A DNA stretch of 41,757 bases from Mucidula mucida (lineage: Eukaryota > Basidiomycota > Agaricomycetes > Agaricales > Physalacriaceae): the NCBI GenBank assembly GCA_015501055.1, contig JADNYV010000301.1:1-41757 (forward strand). The letters run 5' to 3'. Positions 22,724 through 33,915 of this stretch are shown here, piece after piece. The translations under genes and the position numbers were made by a program. The notes below the pieces were generated by a model, which made no database searches, was not told where the DNA came from, and saw only the letters and a list, made by a program, of their open reading frames with translations. The stretch's first letter is position 1. Every line of letters begins with the position of its first letter.

Positions 22724-22737
22724 CACGTGTATATATA
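22724..22737 (+). promoter_or_regulatory. E-box CACGTG abutting a TATA box, promoter of plus-strand reductase
   Basis: CACGTG (22724-22729), a bHLH-type palindrome, directly abuts TATATATA (22730-22737). The TATA element lies 40-47 nt upstream of the ATG at 22777. No equivalent pair was seen upstream of the minus-strand paralogue. Confidence 0.5.
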
Positions 22738-22776
22738 ACGCGACTATGAAGTGGAGAAAAGCTTGCATTGGCTTCC

Positions 22777-25700
22777 ATGGACTACTCGAGCACCTTTACA
22801 CGCCCGCACATCAACATCGGCTACGGCCAGGATCGTTTATATGGCGTCAACTCCCTTCCCGAACTCATCGAATTTGATGCACGGCACAATCCTAATCACA
22901 CTTTTGCCCTTCAAGCACATCCTGGAGACCTACCTGCGCGTGAGATAACGTTTTCAGAGCTGCAGACAGCAGTCGAGAACGCATGTGCCTGGTTAGTTTC
23001 GTCGGGTGCAACGGTGGTGCGCTCGTCAAGGGAGACCAAGGTCCCGCCCGTCGCGATCTTAATGGGCAGTGACGTCGGTATATTCATCTACATGGCTGCG
23101 TTGAACCGTCTTGGTACACCTGTCGGTCGCATTTCCTTCTTTGATCGCTATCAGGGTTTGACTCTATACATCCATCAGGTTTTATGTCTATCGGCACGTC
23201 TGACCCCCGTCGCGATTGCACATCTTATCACGGAGACCCACCCGTCAACGGTACTCATCAGCGCTCAGGTCGCGCGCGCTGCTAAGGAGGCTGAGGATAT
23301 GCTCTTGAGCTCTGGCGGTGTGGCGCCTAAATTCCAGGACGCTATTGGCTATCTGGAGTTGATCGAGGGGCTCGCAAGGCAGCCTATCCCACCTAAATAC
23401 GAGGACTTTCGGTATGGGGACCGCGATTCCTTGATTTTGCACTCCTCCGGAACGACGGGGTTGCCGAAGGCGGTCTGGCACGCACATGCTTTCATCTTGA
23501 CGAATGGCACGAACCATAATTTACCACCACGACCTGATGCTTATCCGGTGAACTTGTCAACGTTGCCGCTTTATCATGTATGTGATGGGTTGGATGCTTC
23601 TCTTTTACTTACCTGCGATAGAGCTTTGGCCTCTTGGCCCCGTGCCTTTCGCTGTCTATCGGTATGCCGCTGGTGTTGACTGCCGCGACGGTGATCCCAA
23701 CCGGTCGTTCGACCTTGAAGATGATAGAAGCTACCAACACCAATACGATGTTTACCGTGCCTTCCATTCTGGAAGAAATCTTACGTCTTCCTGACGGTAC
23801 AGGCGTAAACGCTCTCAAGAAACTGGAGTTCATCGCTGTCGGCGGCGCCCCCATCAAGGAATCTGTCGCCGAAGAGCTTACGGCTCGTGGAGTCAAACTA
23901 CTTAACCACTGGGGTAAGTCTCGCACATCCTCCCGGAAAGATGTGACTAAAGCAACTGTATCATAGGCTGCACTGAACTCGGCGCTATTGCGACAATACA
24001 GCCAGTTCCAGCTGGGTATGACTGGCGTTACATCATCCCTCGAAAGGACACCGGTCTCCACTATGAACCCGCTGGTGACCAAACTTATCGCCTTGTGGGT
24101 CGTGCTCCTGGATGGGACGAGCCACATGTCGTACAAGATCTCCTGGTCGTGCACCCCAGCGACGCATCGCAGTATCGTATCATGGGCCGCGCGGACGAGC
24201 TCCTCGTGCTTGCGAACGGAGAAAAGGTCCGTCCCACCGGGATGGAGGACGCGGTCAAAGATCACCCTTCTGTCAAAGCCGTTCTGGCATTTGGAGAAGG
24301 ACGGGAATCGATGGGGCTTATCGTCGAATTAGCTGGGGATGCCCAAGCGGACGACACGTTATGGGAGTACGTTGAGAAGGGGAATGCTGTGACGGATAAA
24401 CATGGCAAGGTTACGCGGGATATGGTTATCCTGACGTCGGAGCGCACCAAAGCCCTGATACGTACGGATAAAGGTAGTTTGCAGAGGAAGGCCAATTTGG
24501 CTCTATTCGAGGAGGAGATAAATGGGGCGTACGAGGCGGCTGGTGGAGATGGAAAGAGTACACCTTTTGTCGGTGATGCTCGGTCGCTCTTGAGAGAGCT
24601 GGTGTCAGATGTGTCGGGGATTCAGGATTATCGCGATGGCAATGCGGACAAGGTCGATTTCTTCGAGGCAGGAATGGATAGCCTACAGGCGACTCGTCTG
24701 AGGAAGGCCATCGTCAACTCTTTACGCGCTACGACTAGCCTTCCCGTGCCCATACAGGACAACGATGTCGAGTCGGACTTTTGCTTCCAATATTCCACTC
24801 TGGAGACGCTAACCACTGCGGTCAACAAACTCCTCGCAGGCGAGGTGGAGTCGCAGCAGTCTAGTGAAGAGAAGCGGATTGGGATATTGGAGGCGCTGGT
24901 AGAGAAGTACCGTGCTCAACTGATCGCGTTTTCTGGTACGGCTAGAGACATGAGAGCGCGCAAGAAGAACATGGGATCATCTACTAGAGATGGCAAGGTC
25001 GTTCTGCTCACGGGTTCAACGGGTAGCTTGGGGTGTTTCTTGTTGTCCCGTTTGCTGGCAGACGATTCGGTGCAAAAGGTTATTTGTGTTAATCGGGCTC
25101 GCGACGATGGTTCAGACCCCATGGATAGACAGGTCGGCTCATGCGACGCAGAGGCGCCGTCGTCGACGAAGTTGCTCTGAAACGCGTATCCTTCATGGAC
25201 ACCGACATCAGTTCTGCCGAATGGATTGACCCAGAGGTAGATGTTGTTCAAACTTATCATATCACCTACTGACGCATTCGTCCTACAGCTCCTTCGCGTA
25301 ACGCACATCATACACAACGCCTGGCCCGTCAACTTCAACCGACACGTCACCTCTTTCGAGTCGCACATCGCTGGCCTCGTCAACCTCCTCAGACTCTGCA
25401 TCCTCTCATCCCAAAATATCTCTACCCCACCCGTCTCATCTTTGCCTCTTCTGTCGCCGTTGTGGGTCGCTACCCAGTTCTCCACCCCAACGGGCCGTAC
25501 GAGGTCCCGGAAACGCCTTTAGGTGCGGTGTATACGGCACAGTTTGGTTATCCCGAAGGCAAGTGGGTCTGTGAGCGGCTCATCCAAATCGCCGACCATC
25601 TGTACGGTATGGAGGGGCTCAAGTTGATGCGTGGCAGTGCAGTACGGATTGGACAGATGACGGGTGCGGAAGGATGTGGCGCGTGGAATGAGAGTGAACA

Positions 25701-26197
25701 TTTCCCCATTATCATACATACGTCCCAGATTATGGGTGCTTTGCCGGTTATCGAAGGCGTGAGTGTTTCAGTTATCTTCGTCGTTTCTAGAGTGTTTTTA
25801 ACATTTGGTTCAGTCGCTTTCCTGGATGCCCGTCAACCGCGCAGGAAACGCGATCGTGGACCTGTTGTTCTCGGAGCGTTTCCGCCCGACGTATCACTTG
25901 GAGAATCCTTCTCGACAGTCATGGCGCGGCGTCATGGGGGACTTTTCTTCTCTCCTCGATCTGCCTCTCATATCGCTCAACGAGTGGTTAGCGAAAGTGC
26001 GGCTGCTTGGAGATGGCACGCCAGCGTTCAAGATCATGCACTTTCTCGAGCGGGACTTTGCGCGGATGGCTTCTGGTGAGGTCATTCTTGGCACTTCTGA
26101 GGCGAAGGAGGATTCGAGGCAGATGGTGACGAGCACCAGTTTAGACCGATTACATTTAGAGGAGTATATTTCTTATTGGGAAAAGGTTGGGTATTAG
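22777..26197 (+). CDS. A-T-R adenylate-forming reductase (NRPS-like), copy with two frame disruptions
   Basis: This is a paralogue of the minus-strand reductase with the same domain order and the same exon boundaries: 22777-23121, 23179-23577, 23622-23913, 23967-(about 25232), 25289-(about 25756), and a last exon ending at 26197. Motifs are intact: LILHSSGTTGLPKA, FFEAGMDSLQ, LLTGSTGSLGCFLL, FGYPEGKWVCERL. The frame breaks twice by the equivalent of one missing base. One break is near 25131-25140, in what should be the RQ-ELM segment after the NADP-binding motif. The other is near 25413-25417, at an AAAA run before the TRLIFAS segment. No acceptable intron repairs either. With both corrected the product would be about 1,050 aa. 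As it stands the carrier and adenylation domains are whole but the reductase is cut short. It is either a recent pseudogene or has sequence errors. Intron 1 uses a GTCGGT donor. Confidence 0.8.
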
Positions 26198-26519
26198 ATA
26201 GTTGGTTGTTTAATTTGTTGTAATAATGCTTGTACACGGAATGATAGATAAGACTGCATCTTGATCTCTCAGGGACCGTAACTTATACTTGATTGTCTGT
26301 CTTTTGCATTCGAATGCTAACTATCATTGACCTAGATGTTGATAGCGAAAATGTCGGTACATCTCCTCCGACTGCACAGCTGCAGCAAACCACAATATAC
26401 ACGCAAGGCAAGGCGCGTGGCTTGATGACCTTTCTCGATATGGAGATTCCTTACCTGGATCACCGACAGGCGCAGTTTATGTCCGAACACGTTTTTGTTC
26501 TCTACCTCCAACACTCATC
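26198..26519. other. intergenic, 322 nt
   Basis: 3' flank of the reductase and leader of the next gene. The last 40 nt before 26520 are pyrimidine-rich, as expected for a 5' leader. Nothing else is supported. Confidence 0.4.
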
Positions 26520-27601
26520 ATGCCACCACCACTAGAACCCGCATCTTCAGCGTTGCAGGCGATGCTGCGGATGTGGAACCATCGGCTCAGGCAGGCTACC
26601 CTTGACGATGCCCATAAGTGGCAACGCCACTATATATCGATCATACGCGGGGACACGCTCTCAGCGGAGGAGATTGCACGAGGGGATCTTGCGGGAAATA
26701 TCGTGGACGAGCTGCCGCCGACCCCGTTCGAGAAAGCGCGGCTCCTGCTGTTCTTGAGGAGCAGCAGCTATCCGGACGTGAAAGTGTGTTCTAGGCGATA
26801 TGTAGCGACGGCGTTTGACGTGACGAATGTGGATGCTGGGACGATCCTTATCCATGGGAGAATTGCTCGCGCGTTGGAAGATGCCCCGCGGTCAGTGGGT
26901 GTGGCGTTTGTGGTTGTGGTGAACATGGTGCATGAGCTAGCGCATGCTGTGCGCGCGTACTTTCACGGGGGGTCGCCATCTCAAGCGTGTTTGGAGGACG
27001 AAAGTAGGGTACCGTTTTATGCCGAGGTCGGGTATGAAGGGCCGCCTGGGGGACGGGTGTTGAGCTGGTTTCCAGAAGCAGGATTTTCGTTGGAGAAAAA
27101 GGTATTTGGGGGTGTGGTTGGGGTTGTGTTCGAGGGTGAGAATGAGGGCGTGCGGCCGGGGTTCTTTGAATGCGATTATGAGCGGGTTGCGTACTTCTTT
27201 TTGATTACGGGGGACGGAGGGGTATATCGGTTGGGTGAGCATTTTATTGATGTTTGTTATAGAAAGATGGTATTGATCAATGAACTTTGGCAGATATGGA
27301 CGTTGTCGAGCGATGGCTTGACAGTCGCTCATTCGCGCCATTCGATATCGCGTTGTTGAAGAGCATTGATATGCCTTCAGAACCACATATGCGTACTTGC
27401 GCTATGTTGAATTCAACGCATTTGCCGAGACGGAGAGATGGTGCGGCTGTTGATGCGGATGAGACTGTAGGAGAGACGTGTAGCCGACCGCGACCTGTTA
27501 CTGTGTCTAGAAGTCCATCCAAGTTGAAGAAGAAACACCCAGCGGGACTGGGACTCAATTTGGGGAAATGTTTTCGTCGTTTCTTTACGCCACGAGTATA
27601 G
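26520..27601 (+). CDS. putative zinc metallopeptidase-like protein (HELAH motif)
   Basis: Two exons (26520-27234, 27294-27601; intron 59 nt) join to 340 aa. The centre carries VVVVNMVHELAHAVRAYFHG, a hydrophobic helix with the HExxH zinc signature (HELAH, about residues 139-143). About 30 residues later, DESRVPFYAEVGYEGPPGG offers Glu residues that could be the third ligand, as in gluzincins. No signal peptide or pro-region is seen. The tail is basic and Ser/Arg/Lys-rich (SKLKKKHPAGLGLNLGKCF) and may bind membranes or nucleic acid. I do not recognise a named family; peptidase activity is inferred from the motif alone. The start is the ATG after a CT-rich leader. Confidence 0.65.
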
Positions 27602-28104
27602 ATATCTCTTGCATTACCATATACCAATCTTGTAATATGTACTTTAGAAGCACTAACACGTATGAATATAACGATATACTGGGTGTACAATTATTAATCG
27701 TCTTTTTAATATCCAACCTTGCCCCATACTTAGTACGACATAAAATTCGCTCAATGACTTTGGTTTAAAATGGTTTGAAATCAAAGGGTGGGATACAACG
27801 CCTTAGTATAAGCAGCCCTGTGGGCTATGTGCTAGGTGAAGACGGCGCTAGGTCGAAACTGGCACGTCAAGGAAAACTCTAAGACCGTAGTGCATGGATG
27901 ATGAGGCAGATAAATTGGACTGATCAGGGCGCACATGAACTATTGTCTGGCGTCATCAAGAAGGAAGAGTTGGATTTGTTAATAACGTTCAGAGGAAGAC
28001 TCGCCGATCACATGTTGCCGATCATGACATCTGCATTTTGAACCTGAACCACCACCATCTCCTGCTTTCCGTCGTCGTCATCGTTGTCGTCGACAGCCAC
28101 GACC
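27602..28104. other. intergenic, 503 nt, with RhoGEF leader
   Basis: AT-rich 3' flank, then the RhoGEF 5' leader. The segment 28013-28060 (GATCACATGTTGCC ... GAACCACCACCA) has a diverged second copy at 38500-38550. No gene supported. Confidence 0.45.
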
Positions 28105-31100
28105 ATGCCGCTATCACGCCCTAGCCCGTACTCTCCGTCGTCGGTGGCGCCGTTGAGCGCATATCCACCATCTCCTAGGCCGCCCAATTTCCTCCCACCC
28201 TCCCACTACGCTGCTGCTGGCGGATTCGCCTTTCCCCAATCGAAAAACGCGCCTATATCTAGCGCTGACAGCCGCGACGCATATCCGATTTCTACAGAGG
28301 CGCCCGACGACGTCAAGAGCGGCGGGGACAAGCGATTTACTTTTAGGAGCAATCCTAACCGCAACAAGCGGGAGAGCCAGCTCGTGAATTTGCCCATGGT
28401 TGAGACGCAGTTGCTGCCCTCACTGCGCGACACGATTGACAGGATGACGCGCCCGCCGTCGCGCGTATCGCCGTCAACGTTGAGGGTTACGCAGCCCCGC
28501 CTGGAGCAGTCGCCCTCACAGGCCGACCACTCTCGCTCACCGAGGGCACGGACACCACTAACGCCCAAGCCGTCCGCCCCCCCGCCGCCTTCAGAAGAGC
28601 CGCCTTTGACTCCTAGGACTCCCAAGTCAGTGCTCAAATCTGCCTTGCGAGCGCCCGTAATCAAATCATCCGAGCCAGCATCGGCATCGATGTCTTCGCC
28701 AACACCAGCGCCAGCGATTGGCGGTAGTGCACTTAAATCTGTGCGCAGTCTTCTCCGGCGCAAAAGCTCTGCTACTGCCAATCCCCCACCCAAGGTACGA
28801 TTGGATGCATGCTTTCCAGTCTTTTACTAAATGACTGCAGGAGCCCCCAACAAGTATTCCCGTTCGCCCAGCGCGTCTCCGATCGCGTACTGATCCTGGC
28901 TCTGTTCTGCCCTCCATTAATCCTCCAGTCACTCCCCAAACGACTCGACGTAAAGCATTTGTATCCAACATTCCTCGTCTCCGTGGTTCGTCTACTGATG
29001 AATCCGACGATCCACAATATCACTTTGAGCCCAAACGCAGACTTATGGTGGCGAACGCTGATGTCTTTGCATCCAGTTCTTCCTCAGACACGGACAACGA
29101 GGTCGCTACGCCTGTCCAGCCAAAGTGGCAGGGCAGAGGTCTGGGCTTGGTGTTTTCGCCCGAAGAACACGACTTTCTCAGTCCCGAGTTTGAACCAAAG
29201 CGCATGTCTACCGCTTCCTATGCCTCATCGGAATCAGATTATCCTGAAGACGAGGAGGAGGACCTCGAGGAGGCTCACAGGAAAAGAAAGGTGGCATTGA
29301 TGGGTATTGTCCATGGTCTGGAGCTATCCCACCTAGACGACAAGAAGCAGGCCGACGAGGACAGCGAGTATAACGGCGTCGAAGGTTTGGCAATTAGCGG
29401 GTCTGGCGGCGTGGATGGGACGGTGTCCGAATCTGAATACGAGGACGATGAACGACCGCCTACTGTCATTGTGTCCTCGTCTGCCGGCAGGTCTTACAGA
29501 GCTTCCTCTCCTTCACCTGCTCGGTCGTCTCGCGACGCGTCCTATTATGATATTGCTCAGCATTCGCACGTTGCTGCAGCGAGGCAGCGCCGTGCGTTTG
29601 GGATACCCCCTTCAGAGTCTGACGAGGTGTATCGGACCCAGGCTGTGTTGTCACACGCGGATAGCGTCCTCTCAGAGATGGACTGGCATGATGACGAGGA
29701 GCGAGAGGATCTTAGCGAAGGTGCAGAGGCTTTGTTTCGTACTCTCAATAGTGGGCGGCGAAAGAGTCGGACATCGAGCGTCCCAGAGAAGGAGTCGGTG
29801 ACGGAGGTCTACCACGATGATTCACCAACGCAGCGGCACGACGTATTCCGAATGATTAGGGAAACGGAGGCGACATTTGTCCAACGCATTACGCACGTTA
29901 TACGACTCTTCGTGTTACCTCTACGCGTGCAGGATTCTAAAGCATGGATATCGGGGGTACCCTTGGCCCTTTCGAGACTGTTCGACTGGCTGGAAGATAT
30001 TCTGAATCTGCACACGCAGATCCTAGAGGTGTTACAGAGCGCAGATGTGTGTTCGGAGGGGCTGAGACAGCTCGTTCCGCGATTGGAGATCTACCAGCCA
30101 TATTTGGTGAGACTGGCAGAGTCCGTAGATGCGCTCAAGGGCTTTGTCGAGGACGGAAAGAACGATTTTGGTGAGTTTGTCAGGATGCAGCAGACGGAGG
30201 ACGAGTGCGACGGGTGGTCTTTGGAACGCTTTCTGGTTGAGCCAGTGAATAGGATAGCTGTTTATCCTGGACTTTTCAAGGTAGCCTTTGACTGCCGCCG
30301 CCGCTCATCGTCTAATTTTTATCAGCGACTCTTGGACGCGACGCCTAGGACCCACAGCGACTATCTTTCGACTGTGTGTTTGGTTCGTTCGACGGAGCTC
30401 ATGATCAAAGCCATGACCGACGTTAAACTGCGAGAGGACGAGTACGAGTTTACCAAGACCATTTCAAGGCGAATAAGCGGATTACCGGATATTGCGCGAA
30501 GGGACCGGCGACTTTTACATCATGGACAGGTTCGTCGTGTACACCAGGATCCGCCTATCAGTCCTCTTCGAGATCGCTCAAGCCGACTTGTGAATGCAAT
30601 CAATGACTGGGACAACCGCCGCGCACGATCTGGGTCTACTACGACTGCAAGTTCTGCGAGCTCCTGGGAAATGCCACCAAGCCCTTCGCCTAGTTCAAGA
30701 CAACCAAAGTTCACTCCGCCTACTGCGATTCATCTCTTTGTCTTTTCAGATCTCCTTGTCTCGTGTGTTTCTCTTCAAGACTATCAAGATGCTACCGATG
30801 GTTTGGCGCTCTGCGAGGATATAGGTATTACGAGGATCCTTGAAGTAAAGGACGATACGGAACAAGGTATGGATTTCCCTATGTTTTTGACTTCATTCAA
30901 AGCTGATTGTCTTTTAGATATTTCTCTAGAATTACTACCCATCTACGATTACAAGGATATACACTCCAAGTACATTGGCGCGCTTCCGTCGACTGCACAA
31001 ATCCAGCAACTCAAGATACGCATGCCAGACAAGGCGCAGTGGCTCGTAGCATTACAAAACTCGGCCAGGACGACATCACCTTTGCTATCGGTTCCGGTGG

Positions 31101-31291
31101 GCCTGGACTATGAAGATGACCGGCTGCAGCGTACGTTTGTGGATTCGTTGGTGGAAAGTGGGTTGCCGATGCCGAGGAGCCCGTCGTTCCAGTTTGAAGG
31201 GAGTGATAGGCGGCAGGAGAGGGAAGAGCGGGGGTGGTGGTCGTTGCGGTTCAGGGAGGTGCTGCGGGAGCATTTGGTACGAGGATCATGA
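28105..31291 (+). CDS. RhoGEF (DH domain) with long disordered N-terminus
   Basis: This is a guanine-nucleotide exchange factor of the Dbl family for Rho-type GTPases, acting at the cortex in polarity and actin control. Four exons (28105-28794, 28841-30280, 30326-30866, 30918-31291) join to 1014 aa. Residues 1-about 530 are low-complexity, rich in Pro, Ser and acid (PLTPKPSAPPPPSEEPPLTP, EDEEEDLEEAHRKRK), probably phosphorylated. The DH domain begins near DVFRMIRETEATFVQRI and contains the signature LVEPVNRIAVYPGLFK. A PH-like region follows (RLLHHGQVRRVH ... HLFVFSDLLVSC). Introns 30281-30325 (45 nt) and 30867-30917 (51 nt) are multiples of three and stay open unspliced. They are removed because they interrupt the DH signature and the PH strand. 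The 5' end has a degraded duplicate at 38.5 kb. Confidence 0.85.
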
Positions 31292-31439
31292 TGGTAGGCC
31301 GTCCGTAATATATGTTTGTCAATGCGACTCTTTTGTTTCAACTGGTACCACTAAAGCTTGACGATATGGAACACGGTTCAAGCCTCTCCGCTAAACAGCG
31401 GACCACCGTACCTACCATGTCAGCATTACCATCCACTCT

Positions 31440-32399
31440 CTTGAAGCCGACATCTTCGCTCAACACTGCAGGAACGTGTCTTGTGCTGCCCGTCGCACTG
31501 GCAATGCCGTGTTCTTGATTGAACGAGTAATTGGCACTCTCCCGCCGATTGAAGGGCGCATGCTATATAACACGCGCGTAGATCCTTACAATGGCGCGGA
31601 TGTTATTCTGAACGTCACACGCGTCGTCGCAAACGACATTCCATGAAAGCCCCTCTGTTCACAGAACTCGGTCTGCTGCCGCTCCCCTTCCGAAGAGTAA
31701 TGATGGCACTCAGCATTGCTCGACGAACCTCTGTCTGTATTTGCCAGCCTGACACTCGATGTCTGTACCCGCTTCGACGAAGCCAACCATCCGTCGTGGC
31801 TAGTAAGTAGGTGGCTGAGTGGGTACTGAATACTCTACCCCGCCGTCCCTTGGGTATGGATGACCTATCTCAGGCTCAAGCGCTGCCTACGGACCTTCGT
31901 TCTCATACTGCCGCCAATGTGGAGATTATGATGAAAACAGTTGGCTACATTGCGAAGACCGGTGTACACCAAAAGATCAACACTTCCTCCAAAACCTACC
32001 TACTGTGGAACCAACTTGAGCCATTCTCTCTTCTCAACAGACCGGCATACCGAGCAATCTATGTACGGCACATTATCTCCACCATCAAGTCACCAAGCAC
32101 AGAAAGGCTCTGGGAAGGCTCTGATTCGGCATTTGTTCTCCAGCCACCCATTGGCACCGGAGCAACTTTGGCGAGCTGATCACTCTCATCCATTCGTGCC
32201 TTGCAATGAGCGACTTTTCAGCGAATCGCCCGAAGACGTGGTTCCCATCTGTATCGGTGACTCTGACCTCGTGGACGTTCGTACCGCCGCCATCACTCTC
32301 CTCAACCCGAAACTCCCTCACATCATCCTGACCAGGCTGACACACGTTCGACACCGTTACCTGCTGTGCGCACCTGGCACCAAAGGATACCTGGACTGA
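31440..32399 (+). mobile_element. decayed LINE-like retroelement, C-terminal (3') remnant
   Basis: Successive plus-strand fragments in shifting frames match the C-terminal region after the reverse transcriptase of Agaricomycete non-LTR elements. They are IGTLPPIEGRMLYNTRVDP (about 31530-31600), APLFTELGLLPLPFRR (about 31646-31695), ANHPSWL (about 31780), WVLNTLPRRPLG (about 31815), NTSSKTYLLWNQLEP (about 31980-32025) and SSHPLAPEQLWRADHSHPFV (about 32135-32195), ending at a stop near 32397. The RT catalytic part and everything 5' of it are absent, as expected for a 5'-truncated LINE insertion. Several frameshifts and stops show it is dead. It sits just downstream of the RhoGEF. Confidence 0.6.
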
Positions 32400-33171
32400 A
32401 AAAGCAACATTTTGATGCTCCGTTAGTGGACACCAACTCAGACAGCTGACTATGTGCCGAAATTGATTTGTACGTAACACGTGAGAAATGAACGTGCGGA
32501 AGTAATCGAAGTAATGGATTGTGGCGCATATTGCAGGGGGGATGAACCCGTTGCGATCTGCGAGTGCCATGCGTGAATGACGCTGAGAGAACATGAGAAA
32601 CACGTACTGATAAAAATGCTGAGATCACAGGTGGGATGGACCCGTTACAACCTGGAGCGAGTGCTGGTGAGGAGAGGAAAGACAGTGTACGAACTGTGCT
32701 TACTCGCTTGTGTAAACAAAGGTTTAAACCCGATCTATCTACCACACGAATGTGCGCCCAGGCCTTCGCTGGCGTGGTATCGCTTCATGTGACACACACG
32801 GCATGATCTGTCTTCGCCGCAGACCAGACCTTCATCGTGCGGCTTAGACCTGAATTGTCCCGGTCAACGCCCGTGACTCCTATCAAGGTCGTCGCTCCAG
32901 CAGCACTCGACTCCCAGATCGTGGTGAGGATGTCCTGCTCGAGGTCTCCCAGACGATCAGCCAAGGCAACATCCAACGCACGAGCAGCGGCGCTCTCGTC
33001 GAGGCGTACTGGTGCGACTGGCCCTCCGTCTTCATTGCAGATACGGCCCGTCAACCATACAGTTGTCCTGGTAACTAGCGGCGCTGTCATCGAGGTGCAT
33101 TGATGATCATCGATGGATGCTTAATGATCGAGCCAGGTCTATACAAAAGGTCAATGTCTTGCATCTCCTGA
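32400..33171. other. unassigned interval with a direct repeat and mirror open frames
   Basis: It contains the imperfect direct repeat at 32534-32677. At 32785-33090 both strands stay open: a minus frame (ALDVALADRLGDLEQDILTT) and a plus frame (GEDVLLEVSQTISQG ... YWCDWPSVFIADTARQP, about 32849-33075). The plus frame could be an upstream exon of the following gene, but the splice junctions cannot be fixed. Confidence 0.3.
32534..32677 (+). repeat. imperfect 50-bp direct repeat, period 94
   Basis: CAGGGGGGATGAACCCGTTG (from 32534) and CAGGTGGGATGGACCCGTTA (from 32628) start two alignable blocks of about 45-50 bp. They lie just past the end of the LINE remnant and may be tandem debris of its 3' flank. 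Confidence 0.5.
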
Positions 33172-33915
33172 AAATCCGAAACCAACGAGGCACTCAAGAA
33201 ACTGAGCGTCGAAGTCCCAGATCCTGGGAACGCCTTGGCACAAACCTTGAGGTCAATAGCGAGTGAGGGCAGTATGTTTGTCATTTTTGGAGACGGCCGA
33301 GTCGAGGTAGCCAGTCATTGGACTCCGAGCAAGGATGGGGGATCTACCTCCATTCAGTTTCTGGCCTTCGCTGCGAGTGAGTCAGTTCAACTACTATCGA
33401 AGGTGCAATGCCAAAGATTGACTCCCCTTCCTACAGATTTACTTGAACACCTGAAACCGGGTTTGAAGCGGTTCCATGACATTTGGAACCGGTTCCAGGA
33501 CATTTGGAACAAGTTTGATTTCTTGGTATTGTCCAACGAAATCGTTTTGTATGCTGCCAAGTGGGTCCGTAAACTAGGCCTCTGCGGTAAAATCTGGATC
33601 GCGCCTGCGCTGGACGTGCTCTCCGGCATGATCATTCGTCGGTACTTCAAGCCCGACGGTGAGGCTCCGGACGGATGGGCGTGGTGGCTAGAATTCATCT
33701 CTGAGCTTGCGGTTCGCGCAGCGGTGGCGTTTGCGTGTTCCGTTGTGTGCTTGTATATCCCAATGAGCCCTTGGTTTGAATGTCTCGTCTGTGGCGCTGC
33801 CCAGGGAGCTGTTACATTACTGTGGCGGCCAGCTAGAAGAGTCGTTATCCCAGTCGCTAAGAAAGTGATGGGTTGGTTTCGAAGCTGGTTCGGTGTATGT
33901 ATGTCGTGTTTGTAA
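33172..33915 (+). CDS. hypothetical protein with C-terminal hydrophobic region (5' end uncertain)
   Basis: An open frame after an in-frame stop at 33169-33171 runs to TAA at 33913-33915. It reads NEALKKLSVEVPDPGNALAQ and later FVIFGDGRVEVASHW. A probable 60-nt intron (33377-33436, GTGAGT ... CTACAG) is in frame, so both spliced and unspliced forms remain open. A short repeat gives HDIWNRFQDIWNKF. The C-terminal third is hydrophobic (AVRAAVAFACSVVCLYI, then CLVCGAAQGAVTLLW), suggesting two membrane passes, and ends in a basic/aromatic tail. The start is not found; an upstream exon around 32849-33075 is possible. I recognise no family. Confidence 0.5.
   Translation, partial: KSETNEALKKLSVEVPDPGNALAQTLRSIASEGSMFVIFGDGRVEVASHWTPSKDGGSTSIQFLAFAASESVQLLSKVQCQRLTPLPTDLLEHLKPGLKRFHDIWNRFQDIWNKFDFLVLSNEIVLYAAKWVRKLGLCGKIWIAPALDVLSGMIIRRYFKPDGEAPDGWAWWLEFISELAVRAAVAFACSVVCLYIPMSPWFECLVCGAAQGAVTLLWRPARRVVIPVAKKVMGWFRSWFGVCMSCL
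33470..33510 (+). repeat. 20-bp tandem repeat inside the hypothetical gene
   Basis: GGTTCCATGACATTTGGAAC (33470-33489) and GGTTCCAGGACATTTGGAAC (33491-33510) differ at one base, with period 21. They encode the repeated HDIWNRF/QDIWNKF peptide. Confidence 0.8.

Noticed and set aside
25125..25200. a 62-nt intron (GTTCAG ... ACGAAG) to repair the first reductase frameshift
   Set aside because: The donor is poor, and the same segment is coding in the intact paralogue, so a one-base deletion is simpler.
28206..28793. 195-codon minus-strand open frame
   Set aside because: It is antisense to the Pro/Ser-rich RhoGEF N-terminus, with low-complexity Gly/Ala-rich sequence typical of a shadow.
32785..33090. 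101-codon minus-strand frame
   Set aside because: The plus strand is equally open and could join the next gene; neither has a recognised domain, so no gene is called.
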